Shown here: one piece after another, positions 1 to 7,800 of the stretch
How positions within the stretch are numbered: the first letter of the stretch is position 1
Layout: every line of letters begins with the position of its first letter
Source of the DNA: an uncultured Prevotella sp.
GTDB taxonomy: Bacteria > Bacteroidota > Bacteroidia > Bacteroidales > Bacteroidaceae
Assembly (NCBI GenBank): GCA_900546605.1
Contig: URDV01000019.1
Location: 1-15,637 of the forward strand
Direction of reading: 5' to 3'
DNA length: 15,637 nucleotides
Position numbers and translations under genes: made by a program
Notes under the pieces: model-generated
What the model saw: only the letters and a program-made list of their open reading frames with translations
What the model was told of the DNA's origin: nothing
Databases searched by the model: none

Positions 1-17
1 CGACGCTCTTCCGATCT
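1..17. other. Residual Illumina adapter (not genomic)
   Basis: The first 17 bases, CGACGCTCTTCCGATCT, are identical to the 3' end of the Illumina TruSeq universal adapter that precedes the insert in sequencing reads. Genomic sequence therefore begins at about position 18. The window edge is a contig end with untrimmed adapter, and the gene reading into it on the minus strand is cut by the assembly, not by biology. The match is made from memory of the adapter sequence and is exact over all 17 bases. Confidence 0.95.
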
Positions 18-170
18 GTGCGTATATGTTGTTTGTGATTTATTACGTTCCAAAGCTAGACGTTTAAGTGCCAGTTGGGGGTTAATACACTTAGTAATAG
101 CTAAAGCAATGACAATGAGTGCAAAAGCCGATAAAAAGTGAATGCGACGAGGTTGATAGAATTGTTTCAT
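18..170 (-). CDS. N-terminal fragment of an unidentified membrane-anchored protein
   Basis: A minus-strand reading frame starts with ATG at 170-168 and stays open for 51 codons until it meets the adapter. The peptide starts MKQFYQPRRIHF, a short basic stretch. A hydrophobic segment follows at about residues 11-27 (FLSAFALIVIALAIT), then a polar part with Asn, Gln, Lys and Arg. This layout is that of a single N-terminal signal anchor with the rest of the protein outside the cytoplasm. It could also be an uncleaved signal peptide; a Cys at residue 28 follows the hydrophobic run, but the residues before it (ALAITK) are a poor lipobox. A good -7 box (TAACTTTG, read on the minus strand at 229-222) lies about 50 bases upstream. 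I cannot assign a family from 51 residues. Confidence 0.6.
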
Positions 171-221
171 ACCAATGTATGCAATAAGAGGTTTTATAAA
201 GATTACATTAAAATGCGCACA

Positions 222-229
222 CAAAGTTA
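222..229 (-). promoter_or_regulatory. Bacteroidota-type -7 box for the truncated minus-strand gene
   Basis: Read on the minus strand this is TAACTTTG followed by TG, an exact match to the Bacteroidota housekeeping -7 consensus TAnnTTTG. It lies 52 bases before the ATG at 170. I do not see a clear TTTG -33 box at the usual 19-21 base spacing, so the assignment rests on one box and its position. Confidence 0.45.
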
Positions 230-250
230 GTGCATTTCAATTGGATTTTT

Positions 251-258
251 TAATTTTG
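251..258 (+). promoter_or_regulatory. Bacteroidota-type -7 box for phoH
   Basis: TAATTTTG followed by CA matches TAnnTTTG exactly and lies 76 bases before the phoH start. This gives a predicted leader of about 70 nucleotides. No convincing -33 TTTG is visible. The box sits only about 22 bases from the oppositely oriented box at 222-229, so the two divergent promoters overlap. Confidence 0.45.
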
Positions 259-334
259 CACATAAATAAAGTAAAAACCATTCTAAAAAGGCGAAATAGC
301 CCAACATGAGGGCAAAGCCTCCTAACGCAAACAA

Positions 335-1321
335 ATGATAGAGAAGCATTTCATACTTGATGAAGCCGACCCTGTAATATTTTACGGGGTTAATAATGTA
401 AACATCAAAATGTTACGAGCCCTATGCCCCAAGTTGCGCATTATGGCCCGTGACAATGTGGTGCGTGTAATGGGCGATGAAGAGGAAATGGCTAACTTTG
501 AGGAGGTTTTTGGTAAACTTGAGAAACATTGCGCCAAGTTTAATAACTTGACGGAAGAGGACATACTCAACATAGTAAAGGGACACATCACACAAGGTGA
601 AACAGCACATGATGTGATAGTTTATAGCACAGGAGGAAAGCCCATCACACCACGTTCAGAGAATCAACGTCGTTTGGTAGAGGCTTACGACAAGTGTGAC
701 ATGATATTTGCCATTGGCCCTGCAGGTTCTGGCAAAACCTACACAGCCATAGCATTAGCTGTGAAGGCCTTAAAAAGCAAGGCCGTAAAAAAAATCATAT
801 TAAGTCGCCCCGCGGTAGAGGCTGGCGAGAAACTTGGCTTCTTACCAGGTGATATGAAAGACAAAATTGATCCCTATTTGCAACCTCTATATGATGCTTT
901 GCAAGAGATGATTCCTGCTGCAAAATTGCAGGAATATATGGATACAAATGTCATTCAAATAGCTCCATTAGCCTTTATGCGTGGCCGTACGCTTAATGAT
1001 GCCGTAGTGATATTAGACGAGGCACAGAATACAACAACAGCTCAAATAAAAATGTTCCTTACCCGCATGGGGTGGAACACCAAAATGATAGTGACGGGTG
1101 ATCGCACGCAAATAGACTTGCCAGCTTCGCAACGTAGTGGACTGGTCGAGGCACAGCGCATACTGCAAGGAATAGAAGGCATAGCCTTTATCGAAATGAA
1201 TCAAAAGGACATCATTCGTCATAAACTCGTAACAAAAATAGTAGAGGCTTACAATCGCGATGATGAACGTAAGAAGCAAATACGCGAGTCTGCGTCAACA
1301 CAACAATCAACAGACAAATAA
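335..1321 (+). CDS. phoH: PhoH family P-loop ATPase
   Basis: A cytoplasmic PhoH/PhoL-type nucleotide-binding protein of 328 residues, the usual length. The family consists of ATPases related to superfamily 1 helicase cores and is linked to RNA metabolism; its exact role in Bacteroidota is not settled. The Walker A motif GPAGSGKT is at residues 128-135 and the Walker B VVILDEAQN at 224-232. The conserved TGDRTQIDLP block is at 254-263. The N-terminal region (about residues 1-85) carries the VMGDEEEM stretch typical of Bacteroidales PhoH. The MIEK start fits family members and lies 76 bases after a good -7 box. The gene is followed by a long hairpin and then purC on the same strand. The gap of 174 bases and the hairpin suggest separate transcription. 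A basic, Gln/Ser-rich C-terminal tail ends the protein. Confidence 0.95.
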   Translation: MIEKHFILDEADPVIFYGVNNVNIKMLRALCPKLRIMARDNVVRVMGDEEEMANFEEVFGKLEKHCAKFNNLTEEDILNIVKGHITQGETAHDVIVYSTGGKPITPRSENQRRLVEAYDKCDMIFAIGPAGSGKTYTAIALAVKALKSKAVKKIILSRPAVEAGEKLGFLPGDMKDKIDPYLQPLYDALQEMIPAAKLQEYMDTNVIQIAPLAFMRGRTLNDAVVILDEAQNTTTAQIKMFLTRMGWNTKMIVTGDRTQIDLPASQRSGLVEAQRILQGIEGIAFIEMNQKDIIRHKLVTKIVEAYNRDDERKKQIRESASTQQSTDK

Positions 1322-1326
1322 CCCCT

Positions 1327-1376
1327 AAGGCGAGTCCTGGCATGCAAAGAGCTATCTTTGCAGCTGGGCTCGCCTT
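1327..1376 (+). terminator. Long hairpin after phoH, probable terminator
   Basis: Outer arms AAGGCGAG (1327-1334) and CTCGCCTT (1369-1376) are perfectly complementary. Inner arms TGCAAAGA (1343-1350) and TCTTTGCA (1355-1362) are also perfect, around the loop GCTA. The middle part pairs with G-U wobbles and two bulges, giving about 22 pairs. It starts five bases after the phoH stop codon. There is no clear U-tract on the 3' side (TTGTTGC follows), so it may be a weak terminator, a transcript-end stabiliser or some other structured element. A TATCTTTG string inside the stem resembles a -7 box but is explained by the pairing. Confidence 0.6.
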
Positions 1377-1402
1377 GTTGCATAAAATATGCTATTCATT
1401 AG

Positions 1403-1419
1403 TACGCCATGCATGCGTA
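1403..1419 (+). repeat. Small hairpin in the purC upstream region
   Basis: TACGC (1403-1407) pairs with GCGTA (1415-1419) around CATGCAT, which itself contains the palindrome ATGCAT. It lies about 75 bases before the purC start. It could be part of the leader or an operator, or it may be chance. No strict -7 box is visible between the phoH hairpin and purC. Confidence 0.25.
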
Positions 1420-1495
1420 ACATTTACAAAGCAAGGAATATCAACACAATGAGTCTCTATACACAACCCTGAGGCTCGTAAAAAACACAAATAAA

Positions 1496-2437
1496 ATGTC
1501 AGCATTAACAAAAACCGATTTTCAATTTCCTGGACAAAAGAGTGTTTATCACGGTAAGGTTCGCGACGTGTACAATTTAGGCGACCGCTTGGCTATGGTG
1601 GCTACTGATCGTATTTCAGCTTTCGATGTAATCTTGCCCAAGGGCATTCCCTTTAAAGGTCAAGTGCTCAACCAAATAGCAGCCAAGTTCCTCGATGCCA
1701 CCACCGACATCTGTCCTAACTGGAAACTTGCAACTCCCGATCCTATGGTTACGGTGGGTGTTATGTGCGAGGGTTTCCCCGTTGAAATGATTGTGCGTGG
1801 CTACCTTTGTGGTAGTGCGTGGCGTGCTTACAAGAGTGGTGTACGTGAAATTTGCGGTGTAAAGCTTCCTGAAGGTATGAAGGAAAATCAAAAATTCCCT
1901 ACACCTATTATCACACCTACAACAAAAGCTGAAATAGGTGAACATGATGCCGACATTTCGAAGGAAGAAATATTGGCACGTGGTCTTGCTACCCCTGAAG
2001 AGTATGCAGTGCTCGAAAAATATACGCTTGCACTCTTTGAGCGTGGTACTGAAATAGCAGCTAAGCGCGGGTTGATTCTTGTTGACACAAAGTATGAGTT
2101 TGGCAAGCACAATGGTGAAATATATTTGATGGACGAAATCCACACCCCCGACTCTTCACGCTATTTCTATGCTGAAGGCTATGCTGAGCGTTTTGCCAAA
2201 GGTGAGCCTCAAAAGCAACTTTCAAAGGAATTTGTGCGTGAATGGTTGATGGACAATGGTTTCCAAGGCCAAGCTGGCCAGCAGGTTCCCGAAATGACAG
2301 ATGAGATCGTAAATAACATCTCTGCTCGTTACATTGAACTTTATGAGCACATTACAGGTGAGAAATTTGTACCTGAGGAAACAGGTGATGTACTCGCTCG
2401 TATTGAAAAAAATGTAGTTGATTATTTAGGTAAATAA
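1496..2437 (+). CDS. purC: Phosphoribosylaminoimidazole-succinocarboxamide synthase (SAICAR synthase)
   Basis: Catalyses the ATP-dependent joining of CAIR and aspartate to give SAICAR, a step of de novo purine synthesis in the cytoplasm. At 313 residues it belongs to the longer type of the enzyme, near the yeast Ade1 length rather than the roughly 237-residue E. coli form. Visible signatures are GKVRDVY at residues 20-26 (nucleotide-binding loop), TDRISAFDV at 37-45, VEMIVRGYLCGSAW at 96-109, the first family signature (LPEG followed by PTPIITPTTKAE) at about 124-146, LILVDTKYEFG at 193-203, and MDEIHTPDSSRY at 212-223. The start MSALTKTDF is in keeping with relatives, and the sequence before it is A-rich (AAAAAACACAAATAAA). 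It is the only purine gene in the window. It converges on a minus-strand gene across a strong shared terminator. Confidence 0.97.
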   Translation: MSALTKTDFQFPGQKSVYHGKVRDVYNLGDRLAMVATDRISAFDVILPKGIPFKGQVLNQIAAKFLDATTDICPNWKLATPDPMVTVGVMCEGFPVEMIVRGYLCGSAWRAYKSGVREICGVKLPEGMKENQKFPTPIITPTTKAEIGEHDADISKEEILARGLATPEEYAVLEKYTLALFERGTEIAAKRGLILVDTKYEFGKHNGEIYLMDEIHTPDSSRYFYAEGYAERFAKGEPQKQLSKEFVREWLMDNGFQGQAGQQVPEMTDEIVNNISARYIELYEHITGEKFVPEETGDVLARIEKNVVDYLGK

Positions 2438-2462
2438 CCTTTTTCTGCTACAAGCATAATAT

Positions 2463-2513
2463 AAGGGTGACACTGATAAATCTTTAAAATAAAGAATAAT
2501 CAGAGTCACCCTT
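2463..2513. terminator. Bidirectional terminator between purC and the Sel1-repeat gene
   Basis: AAGGGTGAC (2463-2471) pairs with GTCACCCTT (2505-2513). After one A/A mismatch, CTGAT (2473-2477) pairs with ATCAG (2499-2503), and inside that TCTTTA (2481-2486) pairs with TAAAGA (2490-2495). TTTATATATT follows on the plus strand. The element lies 25 bases after the purC stop and about 50 bases beyond the stop of the converging minus-strand gene, so it probably ends transcription from both sides; the U-rich run is better on the plus strand. Confidence 0.85.
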
Positions 2514-2563
2514 TTATATATTCGTTGTAAAGAAAAATTTGCAAAGAAATAGGGCAAATAGCT

Positions 2564-3661
2564 TTAAACCTTTGCTTTTGAATGAAGAGAAACTTCTTTC
2601 TTGAGTCTCTTTAAGGCAAGATGATGGCCAGCCTGTGCGGCTTTGTTATAATAGCACATAGCTTGCTCCAAGTTGGGTGGAGTCGTCCATCCTTCTTCAT
2701 AGCTTTGGCCTAATCGAAACCAAGCATAAGGGTCAGTTGATTGTTTATAAAAATAGATAGCTCGTTCTAAGTTTTGTGGCACATTGCCGCGCCCACACCG
2801 AAAAATGTCGCCCAAGTTAGTGCTTGCATAGAGCGAATCTCCATTTTTTAAAGCTTCGTTATACCAATATACGGCAGTCTTTACATTTTGTTCCACCCCA
2901 ATGCCATGTTCATAAATAGTGCCAATATCATTTAGCACCACCCCCTCATATCCTTTCACCACATCATAGTTTTGGGCAATGTGTAGCAATAGCTCAACAT
3001 CCTCCTTGCAATAACTCTCAGTAGTTTCGGCACCATCAGTTTGCCATGATAACACCTTTCCTATAGATTCATGTTGAGGTACATTCACCTCGCAGTCATT
3101 GCTTAAATTCACTTTTTCAACCACATCTTCAGCCGGCAACAAATTGTGTTTAAGCATATACCCAATGTAACCATATATGCGTGGTGTAGCAGAGTGAATG
3201 CTAACCCCCATTCTTTCAAGTGCTTGTTGGTTAACATATATATTGGTTTCAGGTATAGGTAGTGACAAGTAATATTTCATGTGAAGCGATAGCATGCACT
3301 TCAAGTAGGCAATTTCATCGCCAATAGCGTCAGCCATCCAGTCTTCATTAAAATAATCAAAGGCCGAAAGTTCATTAATGCGAAATGCATTGTCAGTTAA
3401 GAGCATACTCAGTGTATCTACCAAATAAGGCCATAATTGGTAGTCGTCATACGTAGCCAACCTGTCCATTGACAACGCATATTTTTCTTTTTCTTGTTCA
3501 AGCAAAAAAAGTGTAGTTGCATGTTCTTTACGATAAAAAGCCCAGGTTCCTTTCACTTCATTAGGAGTGATGGCTAAAATGCAGTCATTTAAACCCAATA
3601 AATCAGTGAAAGCTTTAAATGAGAATTGTCGAGTCGATATAATTGAAATTTGAAATATCAT
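2564..3661 (-). CDS. Sel1-like repeat protein
   Basis: A 365-residue protein whose C-terminal third is built of Sel1-like repeats, TPR-related alpha-hairpins that usually scaffold protein-protein contacts. Three repeats are readable: about residues 241-275 (LNDIGTIYEHGIGV then AVYWYNEALKNGD), 278-309 (TNLGDIFRCGRG then AIYFYKQ) and 312-347 (WFRLGQSYEEGW then AMCYYNKAAQAGH). Residues 1-240 match no family I recognise. They are acidic and rich in aromatic residues, with no signal peptide, so a cytoplasmic location is likely. The next minus-strand gene upstream ends 94 bases before this start. The sequence GCAAATATG just upstream reads CATATTTG on the minus strand, a near miss to the -7 consensus. 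The function is unknown. Confidence 0.8.
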   Translation of the reverse strand: MIFQISIISTRQFSFKAFTDLLGLNDCILAITPNEVKGTWAFYRKEHATTLFLLEQEKEKYALSMDRLATYDDYQLWPYLVDTLSMLLTDNAFRINELSAFDYFNEDWMADAIGDEIAYLKCMLSLHMKYYLSLPIPETNIYVNQQALERMGVSIHSATPRIYGYIGYMLKHNLLPAEDVVEKVNLSNDCEVNVPQHESIGKVLSWQTDGAETTESYCKEDVELLLHIAQNYDVVKGYEGVVLNDIGTIYEHGIGVEQNVKTAVYWYNEALKNGDSLYASTNLGDIFRCGRGNVPQNLERAIYFYKQSTDPYAWFRLGQSYEEGWTTPPNLEQAMCYYNKAAQAGHHLALKRLKKEVSLHSKAKV

Positions 3662-3755
3662 GCTCTGTTAGTGTAAGATATTTAGCAAATATGTCGTGGC
3701 AATAATTATTTTGCCCCGCCGTGCTTCTCAGAATAAAATGTGAACAAGAGGTTCG

Positions 3756-4490
3756 CTATTTAATCTTGCCATATATATAGCGAGCAAGTCCGTAAACGTA
3801 TCGACGAAAGCCAGGCTGGTAGGCAAGTAAGTGTTCAAACCAGCTAAGATGCTTTCCTAAAATGCGCACAGCATACCCCACATAGAACATGGCAAATAGG
3901 GTGCCAAAGCCAACAATATACCATTGCCAGCTGCCAAAAAACAAGATACAAACTATGATACCTAGTCCAACTAATGTGGTGTCAACTCCAACTTTTATCT
4001 TAGGGAACTCAATGCCAGTGATGCGGCTAATGGCAACGGGAAAACCTTCGCCAGGCATTGTAACACTACCGCATCGCACCTCAAGCGCTATGCCAAATCC
4101 CAAAATGGTGCAGCCAACAAGTTGTGCAAGGGCTTGCCAAGCAAGGGCATGTGGTTGTAGCCAAGTGGTGAGCACCATATTGATGTCAATGAGAACTCCA
4201 AACACAAAACCTACTAATAATTGAAACAATTGTACCCATTCAAATTGTTTGCGTAGTACTAATATTTGTCCTATTACAAGCATGGCATTCATGATGTAAG
4301 TGTACTGACCGATGGTAAGTGTTGGTACAAGTCCTTGTTTACCAGCTGTTTCAAACACATAAGGTAATACACTAATAACGCTTGAACCTAAATGAGATCG
4401 TACGCAGAAGGCAACACCTAATGTCATAATCCATAGTGATAGAAGTAGAAGTAGATGTTGCCAGCAAAATGAAATAATTTTTTCTTTCAT
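3756..4490 (-). CDS. YczE/YitT-like integral membrane protein
   Basis: A 244-residue polytopic inner-membrane protein. Hydrophobic segments are visible at about residues 12-30, 62-80, 88-106, 117-137, 168-187 and 190-210. The short conserved stretches match the YczE/YyaS/YitT group (DUF6198-like): SHLGSSVIS at 32-40, GFVFGVLID at 94-102, LEVRCGSVTMPGEGF at 136-150 and KIKVGVDTTL at 164-173. The biochemical role of this family is not established. Some members sit next to transport or peptide-synthesis genes, but nothing here indicates a substrate. The basic C-terminus (RRYVYGLARYIYGKIK) is probably cytoplasmic. A -7 box lies 26 bases upstream, so the gene likely has its own promoter and may read through into the Sel1-repeat gene. 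Confidence 0.85.
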   Translation of the reverse strand: MKEKIISFCWQHLLLLLSLWIMTLGVAFCVRSHLGSSVISVLPYVFETAGKQGLVPTLTIGQYTYIMNAMLVIGQILVLRKQFEWVQLFQLLVGFVFGVLIDINMVLTTWLQPHALAWQALAQLVGCTILGFGIALEVRCGSVTMPGEGFPVAISRITGIEFPKIKVGVDTTLVGLGIIVCILFFGSWQWYIVGFGTLFAMFYVGYAVRILGKHLSWFEHLLAYQPGFRRYVYGLARYIYGKIK

Positions 4491-4516
4491 TGAAAACGCG
4501 TGTAATAAACTTTTTG

Positions 4517-4524
4517 CAAAGTTA
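4517..4524 (-). promoter_or_regulatory. Bacteroidota-type -7 box for the YczE-like gene
   Basis: Read on the minus strand this is TAACTTTG followed by CAAAAAG, an exact TAnnTTTG match 26 bases before the start codon. It implies a very short leader of about 20 nucleotides. No good -33 TTTG is seen at the expected distance. Confidence 0.5.
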
Positions 4525-4695
4525 CAAAAAACAAATTACATGCATCTTAATGGCTGAATGTAGACGTAAAATATTGTCTATTATTTTAGGTGTGTTTTAT
4601 AATATCATCGTTACAGGTATTGATATTCATTGCCACAATATATATATATTTAAAACGTAAGAGTTTTGAGGCGTGTAAGCAGAACTTATGATATG

Positions 4696-4729
4696 ATTTA
4701 ACCGTCCAGCCTAAGCTGGACGGTTAAAT
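4696..4729 (-). terminator. Perfect 15-bp hairpin, probable terminator of the GH20 gene
   Basis: ATTTAACCGTCCAGC (4696-4710) and GCTGGACGGTTAAAT (4715-4729) are perfectly complementary around the 4-base loop CTAA. The element lies about 115 bases beyond the GH20 stop codon and is the strongest fold there. The A/T-rich arm ends supply some U residues in the RNA, but no separate long U-tract follows, so termination is inferred from position and stem strength. Confidence 0.6.
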
Positions 4730-4843
4730 ATCACAATAAACATTGACCATTCAAACACTATAGAACAGCAATTAACCTAATTGCATAGAATTCGTTTTTC
4801 CTACTAAAAAATGATTTTCTTTTAAAATCCGAACAAAAGAAAT

Positions 4844-7800
4844 TTATTTAATAACAACCTTGCTACAACCTTGCATTGTACGCACCAAGTAGGCACCTGA
4901 TGGTAGTTGACGTCCTATAGGTAGTGCCTTGCCGTCAAGCGTATAGAGGCGATAAGGTAAATTACAATAAATGCGTCCATTAACTATTCGTATAGAACTG
5001 TCGGTGGTAGATAAGGCCGTAGCAATAGCAGTGCTTGCACCTTCGCTTTCAGTTAGCGTAAAACTAAATTGGCATCCTGTGTCATTAAAGCGATATTTGT
5101 TATCTTTAAGTGAGTTATAGCCCCAATTGAAGAGTTGATATTTTTGCTCAGATTTCGTTTGGTTAATTTCCGTGTGGTTGCCGTCAGAAACGATCAAAAA
5201 ATATTTGTCATTGTCGCAAGCTAAAAATTTCCAACCATCAGCAGGTAGTGTGCTAGTGGTGGTAAGCGCTTTGTTATATTCGGCAGCAGGTGAAAGGTAG
5301 AGACCGTCAGCGCGATTCACAATATTAAAGGTGCCATCAGTTCGGCTCTCAAATTTCCACTCTGAGGCTTGAGTGTCGTTATTAAGTTCTCCCGTCACTG
5401 TTTGTCCATTGCCGTGTGATGTGGGGTAGCGATAGCTTTCACGTGCTGAAGAAAACCTATACCAATGATTCGTTTCATGATTACTTAACAAAGGTGTGGT
5501 TACTTTAGGCTGCTCATCGTTGGTAACAACCTCAGTCATGTTAAAGGTGTAAAGGCATCCATCATCGTCGGTGCGATATTCATCTTTTACTTTTGTGCCG
5601 TAGCCCCAGTTATACACTTTATAGCCTAATTGTGAGTTGTTCGTTTGGTTCATTTGAGTTGAACCACTATACACAATGTAGTACCCACTAACCGTTTTAC
5701 TAATGTTCCATCCAGTTGAAGGTTGTATGCTAACGGTTTTTAATGCAGAATTGTTGTTAGCTTGGGGCGAAATATAGGTGTTGTCAGCACGATTAATAAT
5801 ATCAAAAGATCCATCAGAACGGCTCACAAATTTCCATTGCGAGGCTTCAGTAGGCGTAGTTTGCCCTACGATGTCAGTGTTCGCTCCTGATGAAGTAGGA
5901 TAACGTGTGCCACGCTTAGGTGTGCAGAACGTGTACCAATAGGTGTAGGCATTATTACTCATCAAAGGGCGTGATAAGTCTTCATTGTCGGGCACAACAT
6001 CGTCCATGCTTTTATCAGGAGAGTAAATAATGCCATCAAGTGCATTTTTCCCCTCAGTGTCAGTAATAACAAAGGTAAACTGCCACTTGTCACGACTTGT
6101 TCCACCCTTGTTAGCATGTGGTAGTTTGATGAAAACCTTGTTCCACCCTTGTTTTAATGTCAGCGCAACAGGTTCACGATTGGTAAAGTTTTCGTTAGTG
6201 AGTCCTGTGGTAGCTTGGTCTTGTTTTATGGTTTTGCCAGCTTGTTGCCATTGTGGAGCAGGAATTTCATTGCCATTTAGCCAAATTTTAGAGCCGCGAC
6301 GATCCCATTGTCCAGCTATGGGGGCAGTGTCATCGCCCGATCTGCTGTAAGTGTAGAATTCGATTTGTGCTCCCACTTGTTGCTCTTTAGGCGAATAAAC
6401 ATAAGTCCAGGCGTATGCGGTTTGGTTGTCAGTAGGATGGCTAAGGAACGACGGGACAGTGGAGTGCCAAATGTGTCGTAAGTAAATGCCCGCGCCTGTG
6501 GCAAAACTGGTGCGGTAAAGGTTATTGTTGTAAACGTATTTTGTGGGCATTACCTCGTCTTGGTTCAACTCGGGTGGAAACACTTTGTTAGCATCACCTC
6601 CGTTAGGAAAAGGTTCAGTAATGCGCCAGTGCACATTGGTTTGCTTAACGTATGGTATAGGTTCGTTTTTGAGCGAATGAGCTTTATGAAAAAGGAAACG
6701 GCGCTCAAAGTCAGCAAATTCATCAAATTCATCGCCTTTGTTGGGTAGGGTAGTCCCTCCTACTTCAATATATTGTTTGCCGCCACCTATCCAAGCACGT
6801 TCAGCTGAAGCCAATATGTTGGCATATTGATTATTTTGCTTGATGATGTCTTGTTCAGTTGGAACCTTAGTGTCATTCCATGCAGCTGAAATAGTGCCTG
6901 CTAATTCAGCATCCCCCTTTTGTGCATAATAGATATTGCTTTTATAAATGCCCACGAGGTCAGCGTATACGTCAAAGTGGTTGGTGTAGTTATATCGACA
7001 ATCAATGTTGGGCAACCCAGCAATTTTATTGCCCCTTGTGCTCCACATTTGAGTCATATCAGCCTTGTCACTGGCCACGGCCTTATTCTTTAAAGGATTC
7101 CAAGTAACAACCTTCCGTTTTAGCGTGTTACGCACGTAGGCAGTCATGCCCTCCAAAAAACCATCATTAAGTGTAACCTCATCGCCACCAATATGAATGT
7201 AAGGAGCCAAAGTGAAGGTGTTAGCCACCTCATCAAGAATATCCTTTAAAGCAGCGATGCCTTTATCAGTTTGCATGGTAAATCCCATAGCTTTTGTAAA
7301 TACATCGCTATGGCCAGGCATATCAATTTCAGGAATGATGGTAACGCCCCGTTCAGCAGCATAGGCTTCAAGTTCCTTACATTGTGCTTGAGTATAATAT
7401 TGACCAGGATAGCGAATCATGTTTTCGTTGGCAGTGAGCTGTGGATATTTTTTTACTTCAAAGCGCCAAGCTAATTTCTCAGTTAAATGCCAATGAAAAA
7501 CGTTTACTTTGAAACGTGAGAGTAGGTCAATCTCTTTTTTTAATTCGTTAAAAGACAAAAAAGAACGTCCCACATCCTGCATCCATCCACGCAGTTTAAA
7601 GGCAGGCCAATCAGTCATACTAAGGGCCTCAAGGGCGGGTGTTTGCCCATTGTCATAGCCTTCAGCCAATTGAGCCAATGTTTGTGCAGCGCGTGTTACC
7701 CCAATAGGCTTAATGGCTTTAATGTGCACCTCATTGGGGGTAATGGTGATACTATATGCCTCGTTGTCAAATCCATTCAGTGGGTAGTCGTAGCTGTTGG

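Larger units (their letters stand above)
4491..4843. other. Gene-free stretch between the YczE-like gene and the GH20 gene
   Basis: These 353 bases are AT-rich, with an alternating TATATATATAT run near 4640-4650. They hold the -7 box at 4517-4524, the long perfect hairpin at 4696-4729 and a small hairpin (GCAATT at 4768-4773, AATTGC at 4779-4784, loop AACCT). I see no reading frame worth calling and no tRNA-like fold. Confidence 0.6.

Noticed and set aside
1353..1360. TATCTTTG as a -7 box for purC
   Set aside because: It lies inside the perfectly paired inner stem of the phoH hairpin, 136 bases before purC, with no -33 partner; pairing explains it better.
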